DNA from: CAWCXF01 sp963799455
GTDB lineage: Bacteria > Pseudomonadota > Alphaproteobacteria > Rhodobacterales > Rhodobacteraceae
Length of the DNA stretch: 64,000 nucleotides
Assembly: GCA_963799455.1 (NCBI GenBank)
Contig: CAWCXF010000008.1
Coordinates: forward strand, 248,001-312,000
Direction: 5' to 3'
Part shown: positions 56,173 through 64,000 of the stretch, one piece after another
How the letters are laid out: each line of letters starts with the position of its first letter
How positions within the stretch are numbered: position 1 is the stretch's first letter
Program-made: the position numbers and the translations under genes
Notes under the pieces: model-generated
Seen by the model: the letters and a program-made list of their open reading frames with translations, nothing else
The model's database searches: none
Told to the model about the DNA's origin: nothing

Positions 56173-57374
56173 GGGACGAGATCCGCCGCCGGGCCGCCGA
56201 GTCCGAGGTCGCCGTCAAGGAGCTGTCGGAGGTGGTGCTCCCCGAGCCCGCCCCCGCCGCCGACCTGCCGGCGCTGAAGTCGAACGGCGCCTCTGACGCG
56301 GCGTCCGACGCGATCCGCCTCCGCATGGCCGAGATCGACATGGAGGACACCGGCTCGATCGTGAGCTTCGGCTCGGCCGCGCAGGCCGAGCTGCAGCAGA
56401 TCAGCCAGGCGATGCTGCAGGACGTGAAGAACAAGGACGTGGGCCCCGCGGGCGGGAGCCTGCAGGAGATCGTCTCGACCATCCGCGGCTTCTCGGTCGA
56501 GGAGCTCGACATGGGCCGCAAGCGGTCATGGTTCGACCGCCTGCTGGGCCGCGCTTCGCCGATCATGAAGTTCCGCGCCAAGTTCGAGGAGGTGCAGGAC
56601 CAGATCGACCGTATCACCGACGACCTGCTGTCGCACGAGCACCGGCTCTTGAAGGACATCAAGGCGCTCGACCTGCTCTACGACAAGACGCTGGCGTTCT
56701 ACGACGAGCTGGGGCTCTACATCGCGGCCGGACAGGCCAAGCTCGCCGAGATCGACGCGACCGACATCTCCGCCGCCGAGCGCGCCGTCGAGGCCGCCTC
56801 CGAGGACGACCAGGTGATGCGCGCCCAGGAGCTGCGCGACCTGCGTGCGGCGCGCGACGATCTGGAGCGGCGGGTCCACGACCTCAAGCTCACGCGCCAG
56901 GTGACGATGCAGTCGCTGCCCTCGATCCGGCTGGTGCAGGAGAACGACAAGAGCCTCGTCACCAAGATCAACTCCACCCTCGTCAACACCGTGCCGCTGT
57001 GGGAGACCCAGCTCGCCCAGGCGGTGACGATCCAGCGCAGCGCCGACGCCGCGAGCGCGGTGCGCGACGCCAACGACCTCACCAACGAGCTGCTGACGGC
57101 CAACGCCGAGAACCTGCGCCAGTCGAACCGCCAGATCCGCCAGGAGATGGAGCGCGGCGTGTTCGACATCGAGGCCGTCCGCCACGCCAACGCCGAGCTG
57201 ATCGCCACCATCAACGAGAGCCTCCAGATCGCCGACGAGGGCAAGGCGAAGCGGGCTCAAGCGGAGGCCGACCTGGAGAAGATGGAGGCCGAGCTGCGCG
57301 ACACGCTGGCGTCGGCCAAGGCGCGCAACGTGGGCCAGCCGGCCGGCGCCAAGATCGCGGGCGGGCGGGTCTGA
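56169..57374 (+). CDS. telA: TelA/KlaA family toxic-anion (tellurite) resistance protein
   Basis: 401 residues, soluble and largely helical, spanning the TelA family. Typical stretches are RKRSWFDRLLGRASPIMKF, FEEVQDQIDRITDDLLSHEH, LLKDIKALDLLYDKTLAFYD, QSLPSIRLVQENDKSLVTKI and LVNTVPLWETQLAQAVTIQ. TelA homologues are linked to tellurite, colicin and cell-envelope-drug resistance, but the mechanism is not established. The gene overlaps the XpaC-like stop (ATGA) and is followed by the SPFH gene, so a membrane-associated complex is a reasonable inference. Confidence 0.93.
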   Translation: MRDEIRRRAAESEVAVKELSEVVLPEPAPAADLPALKSNGASDAASDAIRLRMAEIDMEDTGSIVSFGSAAQAELQQISQAMLQDVKNKDVGPAGGSLQEIVSTIRGFSVEELDMGRKRSWFDRLLGRASPIMKFRAKFEEVQDQIDRITDDLLSHEHRLLKDIKALDLLYDKTLAFYDELGLYIAAGQAKLAEIDATDISAAERAVEAASEDDQVMRAQELRDLRAARDDLERRVHDLKLTRQVTMQSLPSIRLVQENDKSLVTKINSTLVNTVPLWETQLAQAVTIQRSADAASAVRDANDLTNELLTANAENLRQSNRQIRQEMERGVFDIEAVRHANAELIATINESLQIADEGKAKRAQAEADLEKMEAELRDTLASAKARNVGQPAGAKIAGGRV

Positions 57375-57457
57375 TGGCGCGCGCGCCGCGGAACCCCGGC
57401 GCGGCCCGCCGCGCTGTTCCCGGCGGCGCGCGGCCGCCGCTGCTCGGGAGGGTCTGA
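57374..57457 (+). CDS. possible 27-aa ORF coupling telA to the SPFH gene
   Basis: ATG 57374 overlaps the telA stop by one base (TGATG), and its TGA ends three bases before the SPFH start. The peptide (ARAPRNPGAARRAVPGG...) is Arg/Ala/Pro-rich with no hydrophobic segment and could be chance in this GC-rich sequence. A CTCGGGAGGG site within its end serves the SPFH gene. It is listed because it exactly fills the 86-base gap with coupled starts and stops. Confidence 0.25.
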   Translation: MARAPRNPGAARRAVPGGARPPLLGRV

Positions 57458-57460
57458 GCC

Positions 57461-58579
57461 ATGGTCTTCGACTTCCTGCGCGGCGAGCTGATCGACGTCA
57501 TCGCCTGGACGGACGACACGCGCGACACGATGGTCTGGCGCTTCGAGCGCCGGGGCGCCGCGATCAAGTACGGCGCCAAGCTCACCGTGCGCGAGGGCCA
57601 GGCGGCGGTGTTCGTCCACGAGGGCCAGCTCGCCGACGTGTTCACCCCCGGCCTCTACATGCTCGAGACCAACAACATGCCGATCATGACCACGCTCCAG
57701 TCGTGGCAGCACGGCTTCCAGTCGCCCTTCAAGTCCGAGATCTACTTCGTCGCCACGCGCCGCTTCACCGACCAGAAATGGGGCACCAAGAACCCCGTCG
57801 TGATGCGAGACCCCGAGTTCGGCCCCGTCCGCCTGCGGGCCTTCGGCACCTACGCGGTGCGCGTCACCGACCCGGGCCGCTTCATCCGGGAGATCGTCGG
57901 CACCGACGGCGAGTTCACCACCGACGAGATCACCTTCCAGATCCGCAACGTCATCGTGCAGGAGTTCTCCCGCGTCCTGGCCTCCTCCGGCGTCCCCGTG
58001 CTCGACATGGCGGCCAACACGGCCGAGATGGGCAAGCTGGTGGCCTCGGCCATCTCCGAGACCGTCGCCGCCTACGGCCTGTCGCTGCCGGAACTCTACA
58101 TCGAGAACGTCTCGCTGCCGCCTGCCGTCGAGGCCGCGCTCGACAAGCGCACCTCGATGGGGATCGTGGGCGACCTGGGGAGGTATCAGCAGTACGCCGC
58201 CGCCGAGGCGATGACGGCGGCCGCCTCGAACCCCGCGGGCGGCGGCATGGGCGAGGGGCTGGGCCTCGGGCTCGGCATGGCCGCCGCGCAGGGCATGGCG
58301 CGACAGGGGCCGTGGGGCGCGGTGCCGGCCTCGTCGGCGCCGCCGCCCGGGCCGCCTCCGCCGCCGCCCGGGGAGCACGTCTGGCACATCGCCGAAGGGG
58401 GCCGCACGCACGGGCCCTACTCCAAGGCCCGGCTCGGGCGGATGGCCTCCGAAGGGGCGCTCTCACGCGACACCTACGTCTGGACCGCTGGGCAGGACGG
58501 CTGGGCCAAGGCGGGCGAGGTGGCCGAGCTGGCGCGGCTCTTCACCGTCCTGCCGCCGCCCCCCCCGCCCGATGCGTGA
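57461..58579 (+). CDS. SPFH-domain protein with C-terminal GYF-like domain (YdjI/virion-core type)
   Basis: 372 residues. It begins VFDFLRGELIDVIAWTDDTR, the standard opening of the SPFH 'virion core protein' group that includes Bacillus YdjI. The SPFH domain follows: LTVREGQAAVFVHEGQLADV, LRAFGTYAVRVTDPGRFIRE and ASAISETVAAYGLSLPELYI. A Gly/Ala/Met-rich linker (about 245-280) and a polyproline run lead to a C-terminal GYF_2-like domain at about 306-362 (HIAEGGRTHGPYSKARLG, TYVWTAGQDGWAKAGEV), which usually binds proline-rich peptides. There is no transmembrane helix. It probably assembles on the inner membrane with its neighbours; the upstream and downstream proteins both contain Pro-rich segments that could be GYF ligands. 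Confidence 0.9.
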   Translation: MVFDFLRGELIDVIAWTDDTRDTMVWRFERRGAAIKYGAKLTVREGQAAVFVHEGQLADVFTPGLYMLETNNMPIMTTLQSWQHGFQSPFKSEIYFVATRRFTDQKWGTKNPVVMRDPEFGPVRLRAFGTYAVRVTDPGRFIREIVGTDGEFTTDEITFQIRNVIVQEFSRVLASSGVPVLDMAANTAEMGKLVASAISETVAAYGLSLPELYIENVSLPPAVEAALDKRTSMGIVGDLGRYQQYAAAEAMTAAASNPAGGGMGEGLGLGLGMAAAQGMARQGPWGAVPASSAPPPGPPPPPPGEHVWHIAEGGRTHGPYSKARLGRMASEGALSRDTYVWTAGQDGWAKAGEVAELARLFTVLPPPPPPDA

Positions 58580-59027
58580 GGGCGCGCGCCGGGCGCTGAT
58601 CGCCGTCGCAGGCGCGGCCGTGGTCGCGGCCGCGGCCTGGGCGTCGCGCGACCTGCCCGACCCGGTCGGCGAGGCGGTCGAGGCGGCCTGCGCGGCGACG
58701 ATCCCGCGAGAGGGCCCGCGAGAGGGCGCGCAGGAGGGCGCCCAGGAGGGCCGCGGGGTCGAGATCGTCTCGCTCGTCCACGACCGCTCGCCGCTGGCGC
58801 CCGAGGAATGGGGCCCCTCGGGGCCGGCCGGCGACACGCTGCACGAGGTCGAGATCGCCTTCGACCGGCGCGGGCCGGGCGGCGTCCGCGGGGGCGGCAT
58901 GGTCCGTTGCGCCTACGCCGACGACGCCGCGAGCGCGGGCTTCGACCCCTCGCGCCTGACCGCCGAAATCGTGGGCGAGGTCGTGGGCGAGACCGAGGTC
59001 GTGGCCGGGCCGGCCGGGCGCCCGTGA
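58572..59027 (+). CDS. small single-span membrane protein of the TelA/SPFH cluster
   Basis: 151 residues from ATG 58572, overlapping the SPFH gene by eight bases. One N-terminal hydrophobic helix (ALIAVAGAAVVAAAAWAS) anchors a hydrophilic domain that contains a short repeat (EGPREGAQEGAQEG, residues about 47-61) and later VEIAFDRRGPGGVRGGGMVR. No family is recognised. Position between SPFH and zinc-ribbon genes is that of a YdjH-like partner, but similarity cannot be shown by eye. Its stop overlaps the next GTG. Confidence 0.75.
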   Translation: MREGARRALIAVAGAAVVAAAAWASRDLPDPVGEAVEAACAATIPREGPREGAQEGAQEGRGVEIVSLVHDRSPLAPEEWGPSGPAGDTLHEVEIAFDRRGPGGVRGGGMVRCAYADDAASAGFDPSRLTAEIVGEVVGETEVVAGPAGRP

Positions 59028-60322
59028 GCGAGGCGCCCGCGCCCGGCGCCGTGCCCGAGGCCCCTCCGCCGCCGCCCGGGGCGCGCGCCCCCGCCCCGTC
59101 CTCGGGCGAGCACCGCTTCCCCTGCAACGCCTGCGGCTCGGACATGCGCTTCGACCCCGAGTCGAGGGCGATGCTCTGCGACTACTGCGGCAACATGGAG
59201 CTGCTGCCGCCGCCCGACCCCTGGGCGCGCGCCGCCGCCCTGCGCGAGATCGACATCCGCGAGGGGCTGGCGGAGGATCTCGGGGCCCTGGAGCCGGGCC
59301 AGGTCGAGGAGACGCAGGTCACGCAATGCCCCAACTGCGGCGCGCGCGTCGAGCTGGCGGCGACGCAGCGCGCCGCGACCTGCCCGTTCTGCGACACGCC
59401 GCTCGTGCGCGAGACGGCGAGCGACCGGCACATCAAGCCCGCGGCGCTCCTGCCCTTCGCCTGGACCGAGGCGCGCGCCAAGCAGGCGATGCGCGACTGG
59501 CTCGGGAGCCTCTGGTTCGCGCCCAACGGGCTTCAGGCCTACGCCCGCGCCGGGCGCCCCATGAGCGGCGTCTACGTCCCCTACTGGACCTTCGACGCGC
59601 GCTCCGACACGGCCTATCTCGGCCAGCGCGGCGACAACTACACCGTGCGCGAGCGCGCCGTCGTCAACGGCAAGCCCACCACCGTCACCCGCGTCAAGGT
59701 GCGCTGGCGCCGGGCCGCGGGACGGGTGCGGCTCGCCTTCGACGACGTGCTCGCGGTGGGCTCGACCTCGCTGCCCTCCGGGATGGTCGAGGGTCTGGAG
59801 CCGTGGGATCTCGACGCGCTGGAGCCCTACCGCCCGGCGATGCTGGCGGGCTTCGACGCCGAGGCCTACAGCCTCGGGCTGCGCCAGGGGCTCGGCGCGG
59901 CCCGCGCGCGCATGGACGCGCTGATCGCGCGCGCGGTGCGGCGCGACATCGGCGGCGACCACCAGCGCATCGACGACATGCGGACCCAGCTCTCCGACGT
60001 GACCTTCAAGCACGTGCTGCTGCCGATCTGGATCGCCGCCTACCGCTACGACGGCCGGCCCTTCCGCTTCGTGGTCAACGCGCGCACCGGCAAGGTCCAG
60101 GGCGAGCGGCCCTATTCCAAGTGGAAGATCGCGCTCGCGGTGATCGCCGCGCTGATCGCGCTGGCCATCGGCGCGATCCTCTATCAGGGAGCCCAGGGCG
60201 GCGGGTTCCGGCTCGGCGGCGACGCGGGCACGCCCTTCGCGGTCGCGGGCGACGCCGCTCGGGAAGGCCCTCGGGCCGCGCCCGGGCCGCCGGTGGCGGC
60301 GTCCATGGCCTGGGGAGGTTGA
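59024..60322 (+). CDS. double zinc-ribbon membrane protein (TFIIB-type zinc finger, YdjG-like)
   Basis: 432 residues from GTG 59024, overlapping the upstream stop (GTGA). After a Pro/Ala-rich N-terminus there are two zinc ribbons: Cys34/Cys37 with Cys52/Cys55 (FPCNACGSDM, LCDYCGN) and Cys102/Cys105 with Cys120/Cys123 (QCPNCGARV, TCPFCDT). A conserved middle domain follows (WFAPNGLQAYARAGRPMSGV, VYVPYWTFDARSDTAYLGQR, HVLLPIWIAAYRYDGRPF), then one transmembrane helix at about 370-389 and a short tail. The zinc ribbons would face the cytoplasm. Homologues occur next to SPFH proteins; no enzymatic activity is known. It closes the cluster; the PfkB gene starts at the very next base after its stop. 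Confidence 0.88.
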   Translation: MSEAPAPGAVPEAPPPPPGARAPAPSSGEHRFPCNACGSDMRFDPESRAMLCDYCGNMELLPPPDPWARAAALREIDIREGLAEDLGALEPGQVEETQVTQCPNCGARVELAATQRAATCPFCDTPLVRETASDRHIKPAALLPFAWTEARAKQAMRDWLGSLWFAPNGLQAYARAGRPMSGVYVPYWTFDARSDTAYLGQRGDNYTVRERAVVNGKPTTVTRVKVRWRRAAGRVRLAFDDVLAVGSTSLPSGMVEGLEPWDLDALEPYRPAMLAGFDAEAYSLGLRQGLGAARARMDALIARAVRRDIGGDHQRIDDMRTQLSDVTFKHVLLPIWIAAYRYDGRPFRFVVNARTGKVQGERPYSKWKIALAVIAALIALAIGAILYQGAQGGGFRLGGDAGTPFAVAGDAAREGPRAAPGPPVAASMAWGG

Positions 60323-61240
60323 ATGATCGTCTGCGCGGGCGAGGCCCTGATCGACATGCTGCCGCGGCGCAGCACGACCGGCGAGGAGGCGTTCGCCCCC
60401 TATCCCGGCGGCGCCGTGCTCAACACCGCCGTCGCGCTCGGGCGCCTCGGCGTGCCCACGGGCTTCCTGTCGGGGCTCTCCACCGACCTCTTCGGCGTCC
60501 TGCTGGAGGGCGCGCTCGGGGCGAGCCGGGTGGACGCGTCGCTCTGCGTGCGCTCGGCCCGTCCGACCACGCTGGCCTTCGTGCGCCTCGCGGCAGGCCA
60601 GGCGCGCTACGCCTTCTACGACGAGGGCACCGCGCTCAGGACGCTCACGCCCGCCGACCTGCCGGCGCTGCCCGAGGCCGTGGGCGCCCTGTTCCTCGGC
60701 GGCATCAGCCTGGTCTTCGAGCCCTGCGCGGCCGCCTTCGAGGCGCTGGCCGCGCGCGAGGCCGGACGGCGCGCGATCGTGCTCGACCCCAACGTGCGGC
60801 CCTCCTTCGTCGCCGACGAGGCCGGCTACCGCGCCCGCATCGACAGGCTGATCGCGCTCGCCGACGTGGTGAAGGTCAGCGACGAGGATCTGCGCTGGCT
60901 CGCGGGCGACGGCGAGACCGGGGCGCTCGCCCGCTCGGTCCTGGCGCGCGGGCCGAGCCTCGTGTGCGTCACCAAGGGGGCCGAGGGCGCCACCGCCCAC
61001 ACCGCCGAGGCCGCGGTCTCGGTGCCCTCGGCACGCGCCGAGGTGGTGGACACGGTGGGCGCGGGCGACACCTTCGACGCGGGGCTGATGGCCTCGCTCC
61101 ACGGCGCGGGGCTCCTGCGGCCGGGGCTGCCCGGCCTGCGCGAGGGGGCGCTGCGCGAGGCGCTGACGCTCGGCGCGCGGGCGGCCGCGGTGACGGTCTC
61201 GCGCGCGGGCGCCGACCCGCCCTGGGCCTCAGAACTGTGA
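60323..61240 (+). CDS. PfkB-family sugar kinase (fructokinase-like)
   Basis: 305 residues, starting directly after the upstream TGA. It opens IVCAGEALIDMLPRR, the form typical of fructokinases; PGGAVLNTAVALGRLG is the sugar-binding glycine motif; the catalytic Asp249 is in VDTVGAGDTFDAGL (anion hole GAGD). KVSDEDLRWLAGD and VCVTKGAEGA are also family features. It phosphorylates a free sugar with ATP. Fructose is the best guess because sucrose cleavage by the agl system would release it, but the link is inference. It may be cotranscribed with the zinc-ribbon gene. Confidence 0.9.
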   Translation: MIVCAGEALIDMLPRRSTTGEEAFAPYPGGAVLNTAVALGRLGVPTGFLSGLSTDLFGVLLEGALGASRVDASLCVRSARPTTLAFVRLAAGQARYAFYDEGTALRTLTPADLPALPEAVGALFLGGISLVFEPCAAAFEALAAREAGRRAIVLDPNVRPSFVADEAGYRARIDRLIALADVVKVSDEDLRWLAGDGETGALARSVLARGPSLVCVTKGAEGATAHTAEAAVSVPSARAEVVDTVGAGDTFDAGLMASLHGAGLLRPGLPGLREGALREALTLGARAAAVTVSRAGADPPWASEL

Positions 61241-61262
61241 GGCGAGCTGTGAGGCGCGCGCC

Positions 61263-61700
61263 GTGAGGGCGCTCCTGCAGCGCGTGGCGCGCGCGAGCGT
61301 GTCGGTCGAGGGGGCGACCTTGGGCGAGATCGGGCCGGGGCTGCTGATCCTCGCCTGCGCCATGGCGGGCGACGACGAGGGCCGCGCGCGGCGCCTCGCC
61401 GGCAGGGCCGCGCGGCTCAGGGCGTTCCCCGACGAGGCGGGGCGCATGAACCGCTCGGTGCTCGACGCGGGCGGCTCCGCGCTCGTCGTCAGCCAGTTCA
61501 CGCTGGCGGCCGACACGTCGCGCGGCAACCGCCCCGGCTTCTCCGCCGCCGCCCCGCCCGAGGAGGGGCGGCGGCTGGTCGAGGCCTTCGCGGCCGAGAT
61601 CCAGGCGCTCGGCGTGCCCACCGCGATGGGGCGCTTCGGCGCCGACATGCAGGTGGCGCTCGTCAACGACGGCCCCGTCACGATCTGGCTGGAGGGCTGA
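61263..61700 (+). CDS. dtd: D-aminoacyl-tRNA deacylase
   Basis: 145 residues from GTG 61263, the standard DTD length. It begins RALLQRVARASVSVEG; the two active-site signatures are VVSQFTLAADTSRGNRPGFS (SQxxL) and ALVNDGPVTIWLEG, which holds the NDGPVT dimer-interface motif in place of the usual NxGPVT. It removes D-amino acids (and glycine from tRNA-Ala) from mischarged tRNA. It lies 22 bases after the PfkB gene. A short hairpin with arms cgcccc and ggggcg at 61760-61775 may end transcription before the tRNA. Confidence 0.95.
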   Translation: MRALLQRVARASVSVEGATLGEIGPGLLILACAMAGDDEGRARRLAGRAARLRAFPDEAGRMNRSVLDAGGSALVVSQFTLAADTSRGNRPGFSAAAPPEEGRRLVEAFAAEIQALGVPTAMGRFGADMQVALVNDGPVTIWLEG

Positions 61701-61791
61701 GGCCGCCGCGCGCGGCGCTGACGGGCCTCCGGAGGAGCCCCCTATGCGGGCCCTTGAAACGCCCCTCGGGGGGCGGCTACATCGGGTCCAC

Positions 61792-61881
61792 GGTGGGGTG
61801 GCCGAGCGGTCGAAGGCGCACGCCTGGAAAGTGTGTAGGCGGGGAACCGTCTCCAGGGTTCGAATCCCTGTCCCACCGCCA
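61792..61881 (+). tRNA. tRNA-Ser (anticodon GGA)
   Basis: 90 nucleotides with encoded CCA. The acceptor ggtgggg pairs with tcccacc, followed by discriminator G and CCA. The D arm is tggccgagcggtcgaaggcg; the anticodon stem-loop cacgc-ctggaaa-gtgtg places GGA at positions 34-36. A long variable arm (taggcggggaaccgtct region) marks a class II tRNA, and the T arm contains the invariant ggttcgaatcc. The size, variable arm and anticodon agree on serine (UCC/UCU codons). Confidence 0.95.
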
Positions 61882-61991
61882 TCCGCCGCCAAGCCTCACG
61901 GCCCCTGCTCCCCTGCCCCTCCTCGCGGGTGCGGCCTCGACGCCCCCCCGACCCCGCCGGCGCCTCGGTCGAGCCCCGGCCGTCCGCGCGC

Positions 61992-64000
61992 TCATCGGCG
62001 CGCGGCGTCGTCGCGCCGCGGGCGCCAGGGCTCCACGACCTCGCCCGGCCCTTGCGCGCGCCCCCCGTCCCGGGACGAGGCGCCCTCGGGCGCCGCCTGC
62101 GCGCCGCGCAGCGCCTCGGGGTTGCGCAGCCACACGTCGCGCTGGGCGAAGGGGATCTCGATGCCCTCCGCCTCGAAGCGGCGCGCGATCTCGTGGTTGA
62201 GGTCGTTCTCGACCGACAGCACCCAGTTCACGTCGCGCAGGATGGCGCGGATCTCGAACTCCATCGCGTCGGCCCCGAAGCGGCGGAACAGGATCGAGGG
62301 CGGGGGCTTGAGGAGCACCATCGGGTGCCCTTCGGCGATCTCGCGCAGGAGGTGGTCCACGCGCTTGAGGTCCGAGCCGTAGGCGACGCCCACGGGCAGG
62401 ATCAGCCGTCCGATCAGGTTGCCGTGGGTCCAGTTCGTGACCGTGCCCGAGATCAGGTCGGCGTTGGGCACGATGACGTCGGTGCGGTCGAAGGTCTCGA
62501 TCCGCGTCGAGCGCACCGAGATCGAGCGGACGTAGCCCATCTGGCCGCCGACCTCGATCCAGTCGCCCTCCGAAATCGGGCGCTCGATCAGCAGGATGAT
62601 GCCCGAGACGAAGTTGTTGACGACGTTCTGGAGTCCGAAGCCGATGCCGACCGACAAGGCCCCCGCGACGATGGCGAGCGACGACAGGTCGAAGCCCGCG
62701 CCGGTGATCGCCACCAGCGCGGCGAGGATGAAGCCGACATAGCCGAGCCCCGAGACGATCGCGGTGCGCCCGCCCTGGTCGATGCGGGTGCGCGGCAGCA
62801 CCTGCGTCCTGAGCGCGCCCTGGACGAGCCGCGTGAGCGCCACGCCGACGGCCAGGATCAGCGCGAAGGACAGGATCGCGCCGGGCGAGATCAGCGTGTC
62901 GCCGACGCGCACGCCCGCGCGCACCCGCGCCCAGATCTCGGTGAGGTCCGAAGGCCGCGCGCCCCAGATCAGCGCGAACACCGGCAGCGACGCGACCCCG
63001 AGCGCGAGGCCCAGGAGCACCGGCAGCAGCGCGTCGCGCGCGTCGTCGCGCCGCGCGAAGAGCACGTGGAGGTCGCGGATGAGCTGCTGGAGGATCACCA
63101 GGAGCCCGATCAGCGCGAGGCTCAGCACCGTCGGGATCAGCAGCGCCTCGGCCAGATGGTTGTAGCCCACGGCCGCCAGCGCCGGCCCCGCCGCGCCCAC
63201 CGCCATCGCGGCGCGCCCGACGTTGCGCAAGAGCGGCCCGGCATAGCCGTCCGCCGCGGTCTCGCCCGCGGCGTCCTGATCGTCCTGGGCCGGCTCGGCG
63301 TGCCCGGCGTGGCGCGCGAGCAGCAGCCCTAGACGCAGCAGCATCAGGCCGGTCGCCACCAGCAGCGGGAAGCCCAGCACGACGCGCGTGGCCTCGCTCC
63401 AGTCGCGCAGCTCGGCCACGGGCGCGAGGAAGCCGCCCACCGCGAGCACCGCGCCCAGGAGCGCGGTGTAGGCCCTTCCTTCCGCGCGCGAGCGCGGCGG
63501 CAGGCCCAGCGTCAGGTTCCAGCGCTCGCCATGCGGGAAGAGCCAGGAGCCGATCCAGCGCGCGGCGAAGTACTGCAGCGCCGCGAGCGCCAGCCCCTCG
63601 GTCACCGCGCCCCCCATCGGGCCGAAGAGGCCCGACGCCCTCGCGGCCACGCCGATCAGCAGCGCGCCCACGACCGGCAGCACGATCTGCCCCGCCGACA
63701 GGGCGAACACCGCCGCCCCTTGGGCCCTCGGGGGCAGCCGCGCCTCCGCGCGGCGCATCAGGGGGCTCATCCAGCTCCTCGCGCGCGCGACCATGGCGAG
63801 CCCCGCGACGCTCAGCCCCAGAACGACGGGCAGGCGGGCGCGCAGCCGGGCCCTCGCCTCGGGCGCGGCCAGCGCCCCGCGCGGCTCGGCCGCGAGCGCC
63901 CGGCCCGCCTCGCGCAGCGCCTCGACCGCCGCCGGCCAGTGGGCGGGGTGGAGAGGGCTCGGCCCGAAGGTCAGGAGCGCGCGCGCCTGGCGCTGGCGCA
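61992..64000 (-). CDS. large MscS-family mechanosensitive channel (5' end beyond window)
   Basis: At least 669 residues; the frame stays open to the window edge, and LRARLPVVLGLSVAGLAMV just before an internal Met at 63794 shows that coding continues upstream. The upstream piece ALLTFGPSPLHPAHW resembles the periplasmic N-terminal domain (DUF3772-like) of MscK-type channels. About nine or ten hydrophobic helices follow. The MscS core is clear: LAIVAGALSVGIGFGLQNVVNNFVSG (pore helix), IERPISEGDWIEVGG (beta domain), RSTRIETFDRTDVIVPNAD and VTNWTHGNLIGR. The C-terminus is hydrophilic and Arg-rich. It should protect against hypo-osmotic shock. Convergent with the tRNA-Ser gene. Confidence 0.93.
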   Translation of the reverse strand, partial: RQRQARALLTFGPSPLHPAHWPAAVEALREAGRALAAEPRGALAAPEARARLRARLPVVLGLSVAGLAMVARARSWMSPLMRRAEARLPPRAQGAAVFALSAGQIVLPVVGALLIGVAARASGLFGPMGGAVTEGLALAALQYFAARWIGSWLFPHGERWNLTLGLPPRSRAEGRAYTALLGAVLAVGGFLAPVAELRDWSEATRVVLGFPLLVATGLMLLRLGLLLARHAGHAEPAQDDQDAAGETAADGYAGPLLRNVGRAAMAVGAAGPALAAVGYNHLAEALLIPTVLSLALIGLLVILQQLIRDLHVLFARRDDARDALLPVLLGLALGVASLPVFALIWGARPSDLTEIWARVRAGVRVGDTLISPGAILSFALILAVGVALTRLVQGALRTQVLPRTRIDQGGRTAIVSGLGYVGFILAALVAITGAGFDLSSLAIVAGALSVGIGFGLQNVVNNFVSGIILLIERPISEGDWIEVGGQMGYVRSISVRSTRIETFDRTDVIVPNADLISGTVTNWTHGNLIGRLILPVGVAYGSDLKRVDHLLREIAEGHPMVLLKPPPSILFRRFGADAMEFEIRAILRDVNWVLSVENDLNHEIARRFEAEGIEIPFAQRDVWLRNPEALRGAQAAPEGASSRDGGRAQGPGEVVEPWRPRRDDAARR

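Noticed and set aside
61701..61790. Hairpins after dtd considered as a terminator
   Set aside because: A six-bp stem (61760-61775) exists but has no U-run, so it is mentioned with dtd and not listed as a separate feature.

Overview
The window is a very GC-rich bacterial chromosome segment that fits Rhodobacterales (Alphaproteobacteria). The pointers are the gene order guaB-rsmB-cckA-recA-alaS, a GTTC-N7-GTTC (alphaproteobacterial type) LexA box in front of recA, the short homodimeric NADP isocitrate dehydrogenase, and an aglEFGAK alpha-glucoside uptake operon. The genus cannot be fixed from the sequence; lineages such as Albimonas, Rubrimonas or Oceanicella are guesses. Coding density is high and many neighbouring genes overlap by 1-4 bases (ATGA, GTGA or TGATG).

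Region 1 (1-22.3 kb) is a surface-polysaccharide locus. It starts with a run of large, modular glycosyltransferases built from GT2 and GT4-like domains, a degenerate methyltransferase-like domain plus coiled coil, and a recurring WY..PDV repeat. A frameshifted sulfotransferase-like gene lies among them. Then come a Wza-like export lipoprotein, a small NAD-dependent epimerase, the initiating phosphoglycosyl transferase, a CapD/PglF-like dehydratase, and a YjbH-YjbF pair with a small secreted protein. A strong UUCG-loop terminator closes the block. No flippase (Wzx), polymerase (Wzy) or Wzc-like kinase is seen, so the locus probably continues to the left.

Region 2 (22.3-31.5 kb) is a decay zone. 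It holds a possibly N-truncated glyoxalase-like gene, a wrecked Tn3-family transposon (divergent resolvase and transposase remnants), a large serralysin-type RTX metalloprotease, about 1.4 kb with no recognisable gene, an intact icd gene and a broken PEP/VPLPA-CTERM protein gene.

Region 3 (31.5-43.5 kb) is core housekeeping: typA on the plus strand, then guaB-rsmB-cckA-recA-alaS-DUF1330-MOSC on the minus strand. The recA promoter carries an SOS box.

Region 4 (43.7-53.0 kb) is an alpha-glucoside utilisation locus. An ABC importer and a GH13 alpha-glucosidase (aglEFGAK order, minus strand) diverge from a GH1 beta-glucosidase and glucokinase (plus strand). Imported oligosaccharides would be cut to glucose and phosphorylated inside the cell.

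Region 5 (53.2-64.0 kb) has tadA and rluB, then a tightly coupled six-gene cluster: a 34-aa membrane microprotein, an XpaC-like protein, TelA, an SPFH-GYF protein, a small membrane protein and a double zinc-ribbon membrane protein. It resembles a merger of the Bacillus xpaC-yaaN (telA) pair with a YdjGHI-type membrane module and is the best candidate here for a poorly described system. It is followed by a PfkB sugar kinase, dtd, tRNA-Ser(GGA), and a large MscS-type channel that runs off the right end.
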